A stretch of 64,000 nucleotides of DNA from Palsa-1447 sp964414785 (GTDB lineage Bacteria; Verrucomicrobiota; Verrucomicrobiia; Opitutales; Opitutaceae), in NCBI GenBank assembly GCA_964414785.1, contig CAYPXZ010000011.1, forward strand, positions 26,103 to 90,102, in the 5' to 3' direction. Below are positions 1 through 8,772 of this stretch, in pieces (position 1 is the first letter of the stretch; every line of letters starts with the position of its first letter). The translations under genes were made by a program, and so were the position numbers. The notes under the pieces were generated by a model. It was given only the letters and a program-made list of their open reading frames with translations. It ran no database searches and had not been told where the DNA came from.

Positions 1-974
1 TCTCCGAGGTGACGGTGGGCGAGACCAAGGTCGGTTTCTCGAACTCCGAACACCTGTTTAAGGGAAGGATCCTTCAGGCGACACGCCTGCCGATTCCCAA
101 TAAGGTCGAGATTCATTCGGGCCAGGCGGCTCGCCTCCACTTCCGGCTGGACCCCTCGTTCCGCGACGTCGCGCAACCCCTGCTCTCGATCGGACCCGGC
201 GGCAGGCAGGGCCTCTGCTATGTCACGTCGGTCGCAGACCCTTATTTCAGGCTGGGATTCGTCGGGCCAGACGGAGCGTCGAGCGAATGGGCCCGCTTCC
301 AGGACTTCCCTGGAGCCGTCCACGAGGTTGAGGTCACCCCCGGCTACACAGGGACCGGGCTTCCCCGACCGGCGGTAAGGGTCGTTCTCGACGGGGTCCA
401 GGTCTCTTCCCCGGCCGGATTCGTCCCCTTCGACGACTGCCCCGTCGTCTCGGGCCTCGATCAGGGCGGTTTGGGAACGGGTTCACCGATCTATCTTGGT
501 CCGCGGCTTGATGCCGAAACCCAACCCGCTTCGGCGCCGCCGGCCACCGATCCCTCGCGGGCCCCGCTCCTCCTTGTCCTGAAGTTTCCGGCCGCGACGG
601 CGGGATCGGAGCCCTTGCTGGTGACGGGCGCCGCCGGGGCCGGCGACCTGCTCTACGTGCAGTACGTCGACGACGGTCACGTGCGCTTCGGATACGACCA
701 CTGGAACGTCGGTGGAGCGGTGGGCGAATCGGTCCCGGTCGACTTTAGGGTCCCCCATAGGATCGAGATTGAATCCGGCGCCCTATCGCACCCGGAGGGG
801 GTCGGTTCACGCTCTCCCTTGCGCGTCACGATCGATGGCAAGGTTGCCCTCGAGGGACTCTCGGCCTCATACCCCTACAAGCCCGAGCAGTACTCGGTGG
901 GTGCGAATAAAATTGGAGGCTCGACCTGCGGGCCGCTCTTCCACGGCGATGTCCTGACCTCGAGGCGCCGCTAG
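1..974 (+). CDS. C-terminal part of a membrane-protein-associated beta-domain repeat protein (5' partial)
   Basis: The reading frame is open to the left edge (first full codon at base 3), so only the last ~323 residues are seen. The visible part has no membrane segment and contains at least two copies of a ~170-residue, probably beta-sandwich unit. The second copy (about bases 560-950) has an aromatic Tyr-Asp-His-Trp motif and a short 'RIEIESG' strand, followed by a 'VTIDGKVALEG' strand. The same pattern recurs three times in the C-terminal half of the 977-aa protein at 25640-28573, so this is probably the tail of a paralogous GT-C-like membrane protein whose transmembrane part lies upstream. 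The function of the repeat is unknown; a carbohydrate-binding or lectin-like role is inference only. It ends convergently against the FAD oxidoreductase gene. Confidence 0.75.
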   Translation, partial: SEVTVGETKVGFSNSEHLFKGRILQATRLPIPNKVEIHSGQAARLHFRLDPSFRDVAQPLLSIGPGGRQGLCYVTSVADPYFRLGFVGPDGASSEWARFQDFPGAVHEVEVTPGYTGTGLPRPAVRVVLDGVQVSSPAGFVPFDDCPVVSGLDQGGLGTGSPIYLGPRLDAETQPASAPPATDPSRAPLLLVLKFPAATAGSEPLLVTGAAGAGDLLYVQYVDDGHVRFGYDHWNVGGAVGESVPVDFRVPHRIEIESGALSHPEGVGSRSPLRVTIDGKVALEGLSASYPYKPEQYSVGANKIGGSTCGPLFHGDVLTSRRR

Positions 975-995
975 CTGGCGCGGCCGCGGGGGCCC

Positions 996-2483
996 CTAGG
1001 CTCGCCGCCGCTCAGGCATCTGGCGTCCCGAGCGGTCCTCCTCGGGTCCGTCCTCGTGGTACTCGGCGTCCGTATTGACCTTCCAGAGGTTGTACCGGCC
1101 CCCCTCCAGATTGCGGACCGCCAGGATCGCGGTCATCATGGAGTGGTCCTGGTTGTTGTACTTGTGCATTCCATTGCGCCCGACGACGACCATGTTCGTG
1201 AATTTCTCGAGCTCAGCGCGGATAATGGCGACGTTCGCGAGGTAGCCCGGGTCGTACATCGGATAGGCCTTCTCGACGCGCACGACCGTGCCGCCCTCCA
1301 CGCGGCCCGACTTCACGAGCCCTAGCTGCGCAAGCTCCCGCTTTCCGAGTTCAATCAAGTCGTGGTCGGACGCCGACCAAAGCCCGTCTCCGGCAAAGCA
1401 GAAATACTCAAGCCCCAGACAGGTTGTGCCGGGACGGCCGATCATGGCCTCGCTCCAGTTCTTGAAATTCTGGATCCGCCCCAGCTTCACACCCGGCTCG
1501 TGGATGTAGATCCAGTTGTCGGGGAACGGATTCTCCCCCTCGACAACCAGCGCGACGGTCAGGAAATCCCGGTAGCGCAGCGCCCGGGCGGCGGTGACCG
1601 CTTCCTGGGAAAGCGGGGGATCAAACGCCAGCACGGTCTCCTGCAGGGGAATGGAGAAGATGAACTGGTCGGCCTCGTGCGACAGCACGGCCCCGTCGAT
1701 CGCACGCGCCTCAACCGAGGTCACACGCCCCCCGGAGTGCCGGATCTTGGTCGCCGTAGCTCCCATCAGGATCTTCCCCCCGGTCTCCCGGATGTCGGCC
1801 GCCGTCTTCTCCCACATCTGCCCGGGACCAAGCCTCGGATAGGAGAACGTGTCGATTAGAGTCTTGATGACGGCACCTCCCTCCTTGGGCTTTCCCTTGA
1901 AGGCGTTGATAACGGCCTGCGAAAGTGAAAGTCCCTTGATCCTCTGCGCAGCCCAGTCGGCGCTCAATTCGCTCGTCGGTATGCCCCAGACCTTTTCCGT
2001 GTAGGTCTTAAAGAAGATGCTGAATAGCTTCCTGCCAAACCGGTTCGACACCCAGTCCTCGAGCGACTTCTCGCTGCGGTTGGGGAAGAGGCGCGCCCAG
2101 AAATAGCTCATCACGCAGGCGATGCTCGTGAAGATCCCCAGGTTGCTCAGGGCATTCCAGGGCCTTAGGGGGTAGTCGAAAAACCGCCCCCTATAGTAGA
2201 TGCGTGACATCCGATGCACCTGTATGAAGTCGTTGGGCAGTCGATCCTTCCACCACTTCGTGATTTCGGCGCTCTTGCTGAAGAACCGGTGGCCGCCGAT
2301 GTCAAAACGGTACCCGTCGTGGCAGACCGTCCGCGAGATTCCGCCCACGTATACCGGGTCCTTTTCGAGCACGGTCACGTCCCACCCCGCCGCCGCCGCA
2401 TTGAATCCGGCCGTCAGTCCCGCGGGACCCGCACCCATGATCAAGATTTTGCGCGGTGGCTTCTGCTCAGCTGGATTGGGCAC
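996..2483 (-). CDS. FAD-dependent amine-oxidase/UDP-galactopyranose-mutase-like oxidoreductase
   Basis: A 495-residue flavoprotein. The N-terminus carries a classical dinucleotide-binding fold: GxGxxG at residues 17-22 (GAGPAG), a glutamate at residue 40 at the end of the second strand ('VLEKD') expected to bind the adenosine ribose, and a 'VGGISRT' motif (about 46-52) typical of protoporphyrinogen-oxidase/amine-oxidase/UGM-like enzymes. Proteins of this type are common in surface-polysaccharide loci, where they are often annotated only as NAD(P)/FAD-dependent oxidoreductase or as UDP-galactopyranose mutase-like. The substrate cannot be read from sequence; a sugar-nucleotide or polyprenyl-linked sugar is inferred from context. 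It is transcribed divergently from the small membrane protein at 2608 and convergently with the upstream partial gene. Confidence 0.8.
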   Translation of the reverse strand: MPNPAEQKPPRKILIMGAGPAGLTAGFNAAAAGWDVTVLEKDPVYVGGISRTVCHDGYRFDIGGHRFFSKSAEITKWWKDRLPNDFIQVHRMSRIYYRGRFFDYPLRPWNALSNLGIFTSIACVMSYFWARLFPNRSEKSLEDWVSNRFGRKLFSIFFKTYTEKVWGIPTSELSADWAAQRIKGLSLSQAVINAFKGKPKEGGAVIKTLIDTFSYPRLGPGQMWEKTAADIRETGGKILMGATATKIRHSGGRVTSVEARAIDGAVLSHEADQFIFSIPLQETVLAFDPPLSQEAVTAARALRYRDFLTVALVVEGENPFPDNWIYIHEPGVKLGRIQNFKNWSEAMIGRPGTTCLGLEYFCFAGDGLWSASDHDLIELGKRELAQLGLVKSGRVEGGTVVRVEKAYPMYDPGYLANVAIIRAELEKFTNMVVVGRNGMHKYNNQDHSMMTAILAVRNLEGGRYNLWKVNTDAEYHEDGPEEDRSGRQMPERRRA

Positions 2484-2576
2484 GATTGAAACAGGTCAGG
2501 ATTGACGTTTGGGGCCAGTCGACAACACGAATTCTTCCGTCCTCGTGCTTGGTAAGGGAGAACGAAAACCGTCGCC

Positions 2577-2590
2577 AAACGAAAGCGTTT
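2577..2590. promoter_or_regulatory. Short inverted repeat in the divergent intergenic region
   Basis: AAACG-AAAG-CGTTT: two perfect 5-base arms around a 4-base centre, just upstream of the gene starting at 2608 and inside the 120-bp divergent region shared with the FAD oxidoreductase. Symmetry and position suit a repressor operator, but arms this short also occur by chance. No convincing -35/-10 pair was seen around it. Confidence 0.25.
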
Positions 2591-2607
2591 CCACCAAGCG
2601 TTAGGTG

Positions 2608-3102
2608 ATGAAATGGCTCATTGCCGTGATTATAGCCGCAGCGCTGGCCGGGTTCGCCTATTTGCAGTTTCGGTCGGTCAAGACGACTTACGTCAACGGA
2701 TTAGCCCCCTACACCACCCTGCCGGGCCGCGAGTATGTCCTGCAGCGCGACACCTATATCTTCAAGTTTAAGACCCGCGATACGGATTGGCCGTTGATCG
2801 GGTCGAAGGACACGGTTCCCGACTTGCCGGCCGAAGTGAAGGAGTCGAACGTCGGGGCGGAGTTCCCGACGGTCCGCATCCTCGGCGCCCTGCGGGTCGG
2901 GGACCATTTCAGGATCGTGTCCGTGCGCCGCGACGAGAGCAGGGCGGGAACCCAGGTGACCTTTGAGATCCTGCTTCAGGATGACGCGACGCGACCCCAT
3001 CCCCGGCTGGACGCTTATTGGATCATGGACCACTCGCCGGAAAAGGACGGGGCCGCCCCAAAAATCATGGCGGGCTACGCGGTGCCTCTCGGGAGAGAAT
3101 GA
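2608..3102 (+). CDS. Small membrane-anchored protein of unknown function
   Basis: A 164-residue protein with one N-terminal hydrophobic helix (about residues 2-20) that could be a signal anchor, followed by a polar domain of ~140 residues predicted to lie outside the cytoplasm. I do not recognise the domain. The ATG at 2608 directly follows an in-frame GTG at 2605, so either may be used. Its stop overlaps the double ATG of the SDR gene (ATGATG), so the two are probably translationally coupled and act in one pathway. It may help localise the SDR or its product to the membrane, but nothing in the sequence proves this. Confidence 0.7.
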   Translation: MKWLIAVIIAAALAGFAYLQFRSVKTTYVNGLAPYTTLPGREYVLQRDTYIFKFKTRDTDWPLIGSKDTVPDLPAEVKESNVGAEFPTVRILGALRVGDHFRIVSVRRDESRAGTQVTFEILLQDDATRPHPRLDAYWIMDHSPEKDGAAPKIMAGYAVPLGRE

Positions 3103-3926
3103 TGCATATCGTAGTCACAGGCTCCAGCACGGGAATCGGGCGCGCTCTTGTCCTTCGCCTCCTGGGAGAGGACCACCACGTCTGGGGGCTTGCGCGCTCG
3201 GACCAGTCTGACTTCAAGCCTGGCCAGAACGGCACGTTCAACTCGTCGAAGTGCGACGTTTCCAAATGGGATGAGATCGAACGCGCCATCCAGCAGGTGT
3301 CCGCAAAGTGGAAACACGTTGACGGCCTCGTTTGCTGCGCGGGCTCGCACGGAGAGGTCGGGCCGGCCGTCCGCGCCAACCCCTCCCGCTGGAGCGCCAC
3401 GGTGAGGGCGAACCTCGACGGAACCTTCAATTCGATACGGGCGTGCCACGGCTTGCTCGTGCGCGCCCCCCGCAGGGCGAAAATCGTCTGCTTTGCCGGC
3501 GGTGGCGCCACCAAGTCCAGGCCGAATTTCTCCGCCTATGGAGTCGCCAAGACCGGCATCGTGCGGCTCGTGGAGACCATTGCCGAGGAGGAGATCCAGG
3601 CCCCCCTCGACATCAACGCCGTCGCCCCGGGGGCGATCGCGACACGCCTCACGGACGAGATCATCGCCCTTGGCCCTGACATTGCCGGCCAGGCCGAGTT
3701 TGACTCGGCGCTTAAGCAGAAGGCCGGAGGCGGAGCCTCCCTCGAGCGTGCGCTCGACCTCGTGGAGTGGCTCCTCTCTTCAAAGAGCGACGGGATCACC
3801 GGAAAGCTCCTCAGTGCGCCCTGGGACGCATGGCAGAGCCTGGGTGATCAGGTGGGCAACCTCGCCCGGAGCGACGTCTACACGCTTCGCCGGATCCTGC
3901 CGGAGGACCGGGGGATCAAATTTTGA
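3099..3926 (+). CDS. Short-chain dehydrogenase/reductase
   Basis: A 275-residue classical SDR. The NAD(P)-binding motif TGSSTGIG lies at residues 7-14 and the catalytic YxxxK pair is Tyr147/Lys151 ('AYGVAK'). The usual NNAG motif is replaced by a cysteine-rich 'VCCAGSHG', and the catalytic-serine strand reads 'CFAGGGAT', so the serine position is atypical. Two in-frame ATGs (3099, 3102) overlap the stop of the preceding gene. The next gene follows within 2 bp, placing it at the head of the diacetamido-sugar cassette. The likely role is oxidation or reduction of a sugar or sugar nucleotide; the exact substrate is unknown. Confidence 0.8.
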   Translation: MMHIVVTGSSTGIGRALVLRLLGEDHHVWGLARSDQSDFKPGQNGTFNSSKCDVSKWDEIERAIQQVSAKWKHVDGLVCCAGSHGEVGPAVRANPSRWSATVRANLDGTFNSIRACHGLLVRAPRRAKIVCFAGGGATKSRPNFSAYGVAKTGIVRLVETIAEEEIQAPLDINAVAPGAIATRLTDEIIALGPDIAGQAEFDSALKQKAGGGASLERALDLVEWLLSSKSDGITGKLLSAPWDAWQSLGDQVGNLARSDVYTLRRILPEDRGIKF

Positions 3927-3928
3927 CC

Positions 3929-4942
3929 ATGCGCGGAATTGCCATCGTCGGCTACGGCTACTGGGGACCCAAGCTCACCCGCAATTTCCTGCAAAGCGGG
4001 AGCTTTGACCGGGTGATCGTCTGTGACGAGGCGCCCGAGCGCCTGGCGCGGGTCGGCCGGGAGAATCCGGGCGCCGAGACCGTCGGAAGCTTTGCCTCCG
4101 TTCTCTCCGACAAGGGCATCGTGGCGGTTGCCCTCGCGACGCCCGTTGCGAGCCATCACCCCCTGGCCCTAGCGGCGCTCAACGCGGGCAAGCATGTCCT
4201 TGTCGAGAAGCCCCTCGCCACGCGCTCTTTTGACGCGGAGGAACTCCTTCGGGCCGCGGCCTCCAGCCGAAAGGTACTGATGGTGGACCACACCTTCATC
4301 TATCACCCGGCAATCCAGAAGATCCGGGCGCTGATCCAATCGGGCGACCTCGGGCACCTCAACTACATCGACTCCACCCGAATCAACCTTGGCCTTTTCC
4401 AGCACGACGTGGACGTGCTCTGGGACCTTGCCGTGCACGACATCTCGATCGTGAACTTCTTCACGGCAGAGCGCCCCACCGTGGTCCAGGCCATCGGCTC
4501 CGCGCACCCTCCAGGGCCGCTGGCGAGCATCGGGATCCTTACGCTGCGCTACCCATCGGGCCTCTTTGTACACATCAACTGCTCATGGGTCTCGCCGGTC
4601 AAAATCCGCCACATGCTGGTCGGTGGCGACAAGAAGATGATCGTCTACGACGATCTGAACCCGACCGAGCCGGTCAAGATCTACGACTCGGGCGTCGTCG
4701 CGCACACCGACGAGGACCGGAACCGCCTCATCTACGACTACAGGGCGGGCGACGTCTACTCCCCACGAATCCCCCCGAAGGAGGCGCTGTCGAACCTGGT
4801 GGCGGATTTCTCCAGCGCAGTGCACGAGGGCCGCACCCCTCTATCCGACGGCCGTTTTGGTGCCGACACGGTGAAGATTCTCGAGGCGGCCCAGCGCTCC
4901 ATCGGAAGCGGCGGCTCCGAAATTAAGCTCGTATGGAACTGA
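3929..4942 (+). CDS. Gfo/Idh/MocA-family oxidoreductase, WbpB-like
   Basis: A 337-residue NAD-dependent dehydrogenase of the Gfo/Idh/MocA family: an N-terminal Rossmann motif GYGYWG (about residues 8-13), the family 'EKPLA' motif (about residues 92-96) and a C-terminal alpha/beta domain. I chose the ATG at 3929; an in-frame TTG at 3923 overlaps the SDR stop. In the WbpA-B-E-D pathway for UDP-GlcNAc3NAcA, an enzyme of this family (WbpB) oxidises C3 of UDP-GlcNAcA before transamination. The two genes that follow encode an acetyltransferase (WbpD-like) and a DegT aminotransferase (WbpE-like), which strongly suggests the same chemistry. A WbpA-like 6-dehydrogenase is not in the window. Confidence 0.85.
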   Translation: MRGIAIVGYGYWGPKLTRNFLQSGSFDRVIVCDEAPERLARVGRENPGAETVGSFASVLSDKGIVAVALATPVASHHPLALAALNAGKHVLVEKPLATRSFDAEELLRAAASSRKVLMVDHTFIYHPAIQKIRALIQSGDLGHLNYIDSTRINLGLFQHDVDVLWDLAVHDISIVNFFTAERPTVVQAIGSAHPPGPLASIGILTLRYPSGLFVHINCSWVSPVKIRHMLVGGDKKMIVYDDLNPTEPVKIYDSGVVAHTDEDRNRLIYDYRAGDVYSPRIPPKEALSNLVADFSSAVHEGRTPLSDGRFGADTVKILEAAQRSIGSGGSEIKLVWN

Positions 4943-5427
4943 TTAACGAAGACGGTCCCCGCAAGGTCCTGGTCGACGTTCGCGTCGGCAAGAACGTGCG
5001 CATCTTCCATTTCGTGAACGCCTATGGCTGCGAGATAGGCGACAACACGAAGATAGGAAGCTTCGTCGAAATCCAGCGCAATGCGCGGATAGGGCGCAAC
5101 TGCAAGGTGTCGAGCCACACGTTCATCTGCGAAGGCGTCGAGATTGAGGACGAAGTCTTCATCGGCCACAATGTGTCCTTCATCAATGACAAGTTTCCGC
5201 GTGCAGCCAACGAGCACGGGGTCCTTATGACCGACGCGGACTGGAAGGTGCAGCCCACAAGGGTGAGGAAGGGCGCAACAATCGGCACCGGGGCGACGAT
5301 TCTCTGCGGCATCACGATCGGCGCGAAGGCCTTTGTCGGGGCCGGGAGCGTCGTCACCCGCGACGTGCCTGACGGCGCAACCGTGGCCGGCAACCCCGCT
5401 AAGCCCTTAGTCAAAAAACCCAAATAA
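4933..5427 (+). CDS. Left-handed beta-helix N-acetyltransferase, WbpD-like
   Basis: A 164-residue protein built almost entirely of hexapeptide repeats ([LIV]-G-x4) from about residue 15 to 150, the signature of left-handed beta-helix acyltransferases. The C-terminal 'GAGSVVTRDVPDGATVAGNPAK' region is the conserved acetyl-CoA-side cap. Length and loop ('FINDKFPRA') match the WbpD/WlbB group, which N-acetylates the 3-amino group of UDP-2-acetamido-3-amino-uronates. The gene overlaps the end of the oxidoreductase gene by 10 bp and is followed after 1 bp by the aminotransferase, giving a coherent three-gene cassette. The acceptor sugar is inferred from this arrangement. Confidence 0.85.
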   Translation: MELINEDGPRKVLVDVRVGKNVRIFHFVNAYGCEIGDNTKIGSFVEIQRNARIGRNCKVSSHTFICEGVEIEDEVFIGHNVSFINDKFPRAANEHGVLMTDADWKVQPTRVRKGATIGTGATILCGITIGAKAFVGAGSVVTRDVPDGATVAGNPAKPLVKKPK

Positions 5428-5428
5428 C

Positions 5429-6532
5429 GTGAACGTCCCATATTTCGACCTGCCCGCGCAGATCAGTTCCATTCGGCCCCAGCTGGATGCCGCCATTTCG
5501 AAGACGCTCGACACGTGCGCCTTCTGCCTCGGCCCCGAGGTTGCCGCTTTCGAGCGCGATTTCGCCCACTTCCTCGGCGCACGCCACTGCGTTGGCTTTA
5601 ACAGCGGCACGTCGGCGCTCCATGTCGCGATGCGCCTCTTGGATGTGGGCCCCGGAGACGAGGTTATCACGACACCCTATACATTCGTGGCCACGAGCTG
5701 GGCCATCTCGTACGTAGGGGCGATTCCCGTGTACGTCGACATCGACGAAAAGACGATGAACATGGATCCCGGCCTTCTTGAGCGCGCCATCACGCCCAAG
5801 ACCAAGGCGGTGATGCCCGTTCACCTCTACGGCCATCCGTTCGACGTGGACCCCATTCTCGAGGTGTGCCGCAAGCACGGGCTGCCTCTGGTCGAGGATG
5901 CCGCCCAGGCGCACGGCGCGCGGTACAAGGGCAAGACCGTCGGCACGTTCGGCGCCCTGTCGGGTTTCAGTTTCTACCCGGGAAAGAACCTCGGCGCGTG
6001 CGGGGAAGGCGGCGCACTGGCCATGGAGGACGCCGGGTATGAAAGCCGCGCCCGCTCCCTGCGCGAGCATGGCAGCTCGGTCCGCTACTACCATGACGAG
6101 GTCGGCTACAACTACCGCATGGAGGGTATCCAGGGAGCAGTCCTCAATGTGAAGCTGAGGCACCTGCGATCGTGGACCGCAGCGCGCCGCAAGATCGCCC
6201 ATCGCTACAGCCGGCTCCTTGCCACAACGCCGCTTCGCCTGCCCCTGGAAGAGCCATGGGCCGAGAGCGTCTACCATCTCTACGTCGTGCGCCACCCCGC
6301 ACGCGACCGCCTCCGCGAGCATCTGACAAAAAGCGGCATCGGAACGGCCCTCCACTACCCCCTCCCTCTGCATCTGCAGAAATGCTATGCCAGCCTCGGC
6401 CACAAGGCAGGTGACTTCCCGGTTAGCGAGCGCACGGGGACCGAGTGCCTTAGCCTGCCTGTCTACCCGGAGATGACCGACAAACAGGTGGAGTACGTCG
6501 CCCATACGATCTCGGAATTCAAAGACTGGTGA
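5429..6532 (+). CDS. DegT/DnrJ/EryC1 PLP-dependent sugar aminotransferase, WbpE-like
   Basis: A 367-residue fold-type I aminotransferase of the DegT family. Visible motifs are 'NSGTSALH' (cofactor phosphate), 'VEDAAQAHGA' (Asp binding the PLP ring) and the Schiff-base lysine at about residue 186 in 'YPGKNLG'. The C-terminal 'GYNYRM' motif is also typical. It starts with GTG at 5429, one base after the acetyltransferase stop. In this cassette it should transaminate the 3-keto sugar nucleotide made by the WbpB-like enzyme, using glutamate as amino donor, before WbpD-like acetylation. Its stop overlaps the ATG of the downstream membrane protein (TGATG). Confidence 0.9.
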   Translation: MNVPYFDLPAQISSIRPQLDAAISKTLDTCAFCLGPEVAAFERDFAHFLGARHCVGFNSGTSALHVAMRLLDVGPGDEVITTPYTFVATSWAISYVGAIPVYVDIDEKTMNMDPGLLERAITPKTKAVMPVHLYGHPFDVDPILEVCRKHGLPLVEDAAQAHGARYKGKTVGTFGALSGFSFYPGKNLGACGEGGALAMEDAGYESRARSLREHGSSVRYYHDEVGYNYRMEGIQGAVLNVKLRHLRSWTAARRKIAHRYSRLLATTPLRLPLEEPWAESVYHLYVVRHPARDRLREHLTKSGIGTALHYPLPLHLQKCYASLGHKAGDFPVSERTGTECLSLPVYPEMTDKQVEYVAHTISEFKDW

Positions 6533-8772
6533 TGGCGATCGTTCCGGAAGAACGTCGGGACTCCGGCCGGTTTGCGTCGCTTAGGGCCGCCTTGGAGCGC
6601 CGGTTCTCGGCCACATTACTGGGACGCGCGGTGGAGGCGCTTCGCATTGCCATGATTGTCGGCGCGGGAATCTTCACGATGTCCCCGTTCCTTCATGATG
6701 GGGTTCTCGGCGGAGGGGATGCCAAATGGTACAGCGCAGTGACCGCCGACCATGTGGAGCAGTGGCGCATGGGCCTCGGGCCGGCCTTCGTGGGCCAGAC
6801 TCGCTTCGCCGCGATCGGTACGGTGATGCCGCTGCGGATCGCCCCCTACCTGCAGCATCTCGCGGTGGCCCTGGACTTCGCCACCGGCCGACGGCTCAGC
6901 CCCTACCTGCTCCTAAACCTGTCCGTGTTCCTAAGCGGCGTGGGCGCCGGCCTTTCGGCCTACCTTTGCCTCCGTTCACTGATGGGTCCAAAGAGGTGGG
7001 AGGCCCTGCTCCTCGCCCTGCTCTACCTTTGGAGCCCCGCCGTCATGGGCATCGCCTACTATGGACAGATGTACATGTCGGTAATGGCGCTGCCCTACCT
7101 TCCCATAGTTTTCTGCGGGATCGTGCGCGTTTACGACAGGGACGCCTTTTCGGGCTGGGCGATGGTGGCGGCCGGCTGCGCGGCCTGCTGGCTTTCCCAC
7201 CCGCCCATCGGCCTCTGGGTGACCTTGGCAGGCGCCGTGGCGATTGCTCTACGCTGGATCCAGGGCGCCGGCTGGAGGCTAAGGGACGTGGTCCGTTCGG
7301 CCGGGGCTGGGCTATTGTTCGCCGGACTCTGCGGCTATGTTTTTGTGTCCGTCGCCGTTCTCGACCCTTGGGAGTCCTCCCATGTGCCGAAATCTAACCT
7401 GCTTGAGGTGGTTCGGGCCGCCTTTCCTGCCTCCCTCAATCCCACCTCGCCGCTCGCCAGCTTGTTCTCCGACCTGCAGCTCGGGTGGAGCCTCTGGGCG
7501 GCCCTCCTCGCCTGCGGCACGCTCGCGTGGGTCATTCGCTCCAAACCGGCACGCGCCCTTTCGCTCGTCGGCCTTCTATTGGCGTGCCTCTGCCTGCCGG
7601 TGCCCTGGGTCACCGCTCATCTGTGGAACGAGATGCCGCAGGCTGTGGTTGACGCCACAAACGCGGTTCCTATGCAACGCCTCTACCCGATCATGGCAGC
7701 CTGCGCGGTCACTCTGGCCGCGAGCGTCCTCCCTTGGGCGGCGCTTAGGCGGGACTGGGTGCTCAAGACTCTCCTAGTGGCGGCCGTGTGGAGCGGGTAC
7801 GAGATGCTCCCCTTCCACCACAGGGGCAGCCTCATCACCAATTCAAAGCAGACTTCGGAGCTTTCGATGAGCCCCGACAACCTGCTGATGACGCGATTCT
7901 CCCTGGGGATGCTGAGCTCAAACAACGCCTTCTACTCGGACAGCGTCATGGATTTCGAGCTTGAGCAGAGGGTGCTGGCTGCGGACAAGACCGCGTATAT
8001 CGTAACGAACGTCGGCGCCGTCGCGCCCGGACTCGACTTCGGAAGGTTCAAGGCCCGTCCCGTTCTGCAGGAACCAATCAACGGCTCGAACGGACCGGAA
8101 GAGAAGATCTTTGTGAACCTGCTGCCGACTTTCACCCTGCAACCGGGCGAGCATTACCTGCTGGCCCTGGACGTTCCGAACGACGGCCGCCGTGGTATCA
8201 TTCAGGCCACGGGCAACGGGTTCTATCGGGAATTCTACGTGCCCACTTCCGGCGGGCCGTTTTCATTTGGATCGACCCCTAGCAGCTCGCGGGTGTTTCC
8301 CCTCTCCACGACATCGAGGACCCCGCTTGTGGTGACCCTGACATTCATCAACCAGGACCCCGACGCCGACATGTCCCGTTTCGAATCCTTCGGCCACTAC
8401 AGGCTGATCCCCTACGACCCCAAGGCCCTGCCGCTTCGCCTCGTCTCCATGGTTCCCTATGTCGCCCAGGTTTCCACCCCGGCGGCCGGCTGGTACGAGT
8501 CGTTCCGGTATTACACTCCGGGCTGGACCGCCACCGTGAACGGCAGGCCGGCCTCCGCCCAGCGTTCCATGAATGGGCTCATCGCGGTGCCGGTCGGCGC
8601 GGGCCAATCGGAGGTCCGGCTCCTCTACAGGCCTCCGCCTGCCCTCCTGGAGTCGTACGGTTTAGCCTGGGCAAGCTGGCTAGGGATGCTTCTCGTCGCC
8701 GCTTGGCGGGCGCTTCGCGGCGGTTTTTCATGGGCAGCTCCGGCCCGAGGCGCTACCGTCGCAACCCAATGA
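6532..8772 (+). CDS. YfhO-like multi-pass membrane protein (putative GT-C-type glycosyltransferase)
   Basis: A 746-residue integral membrane protein with about ten hydrophobic segments between residues ~35 and ~430, then a soluble region of ~270 residues and a last membrane helix near the C-terminus. The N-terminal loop after the first helix contains an acidic 'GGGDAKWY' motif, like the catalytic first loop of GT-C enzymes. The extracytoplasmic C-terminal part ends with a 'YYTPGWTATVNG' strand pattern characteristic of YfhO-type proteins. Such proteins are proposed to transfer sugars from polyprenyl phosphate donors outside the cytoplasmic membrane; donor and acceptor are unknown here. An ATGA overlap couples it to the next epimerase gene. 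Confidence 0.7.
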   Translation: MAIVPEERRDSGRFASLRAALERRFSATLLGRAVEALRIAMIVGAGIFTMSPFLHDGVLGGGDAKWYSAVTADHVEQWRMGLGPAFVGQTRFAAIGTVMPLRIAPYLQHLAVALDFATGRRLSPYLLLNLSVFLSGVGAGLSAYLCLRSLMGPKRWEALLLALLYLWSPAVMGIAYYGQMYMSVMALPYLPIVFCGIVRVYDRDAFSGWAMVAAGCAACWLSHPPIGLWVTLAGAVAIALRWIQGAGWRLRDVVRSAGAGLLFAGLCGYVFVSVAVLDPWESSHVPKSNLLEVVRAAFPASLNPTSPLASLFSDLQLGWSLWAALLACGTLAWVIRSKPARALSLVGLLLACLCLPVPWVTAHLWNEMPQAVVDATNAVPMQRLYPIMAACAVTLAASVLPWAALRRDWVLKTLLVAAVWSGYEMLPFHHRGSLITNSKQTSELSMSPDNLLMTRFSLGMLSSNNAFYSDSVMDFELEQRVLAADKTAYIVTNVGAVAPGLDFGRFKARPVLQEPINGSNGPEEKIFVNLLPTFTLQPGEHYLLALDVPNDGRRGIIQATGNGFYREFYVPTSGGPFSFGSTPSSSRVFPLSTTSRTPLVVTLTFINQDPDADMSRFESFGHYRLIPYDPKALPLRLVSMVPYVAQVSTPAAGWYESFRYYTPGWTATVNGRPASAQRSMNGLIAVPVGAGQSEVRLLYRPPPALLESYGLAWASWLGMLLVAAWRALRGGFSWAAPARGATVATQ

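Noticed and set aside
975..995. NotI-like GCGGCCGC palindrome and GGGGGCCCC between convergent stops
   Set aside because: Too GC-biased to distinguish from background, and no T-run for a terminator.
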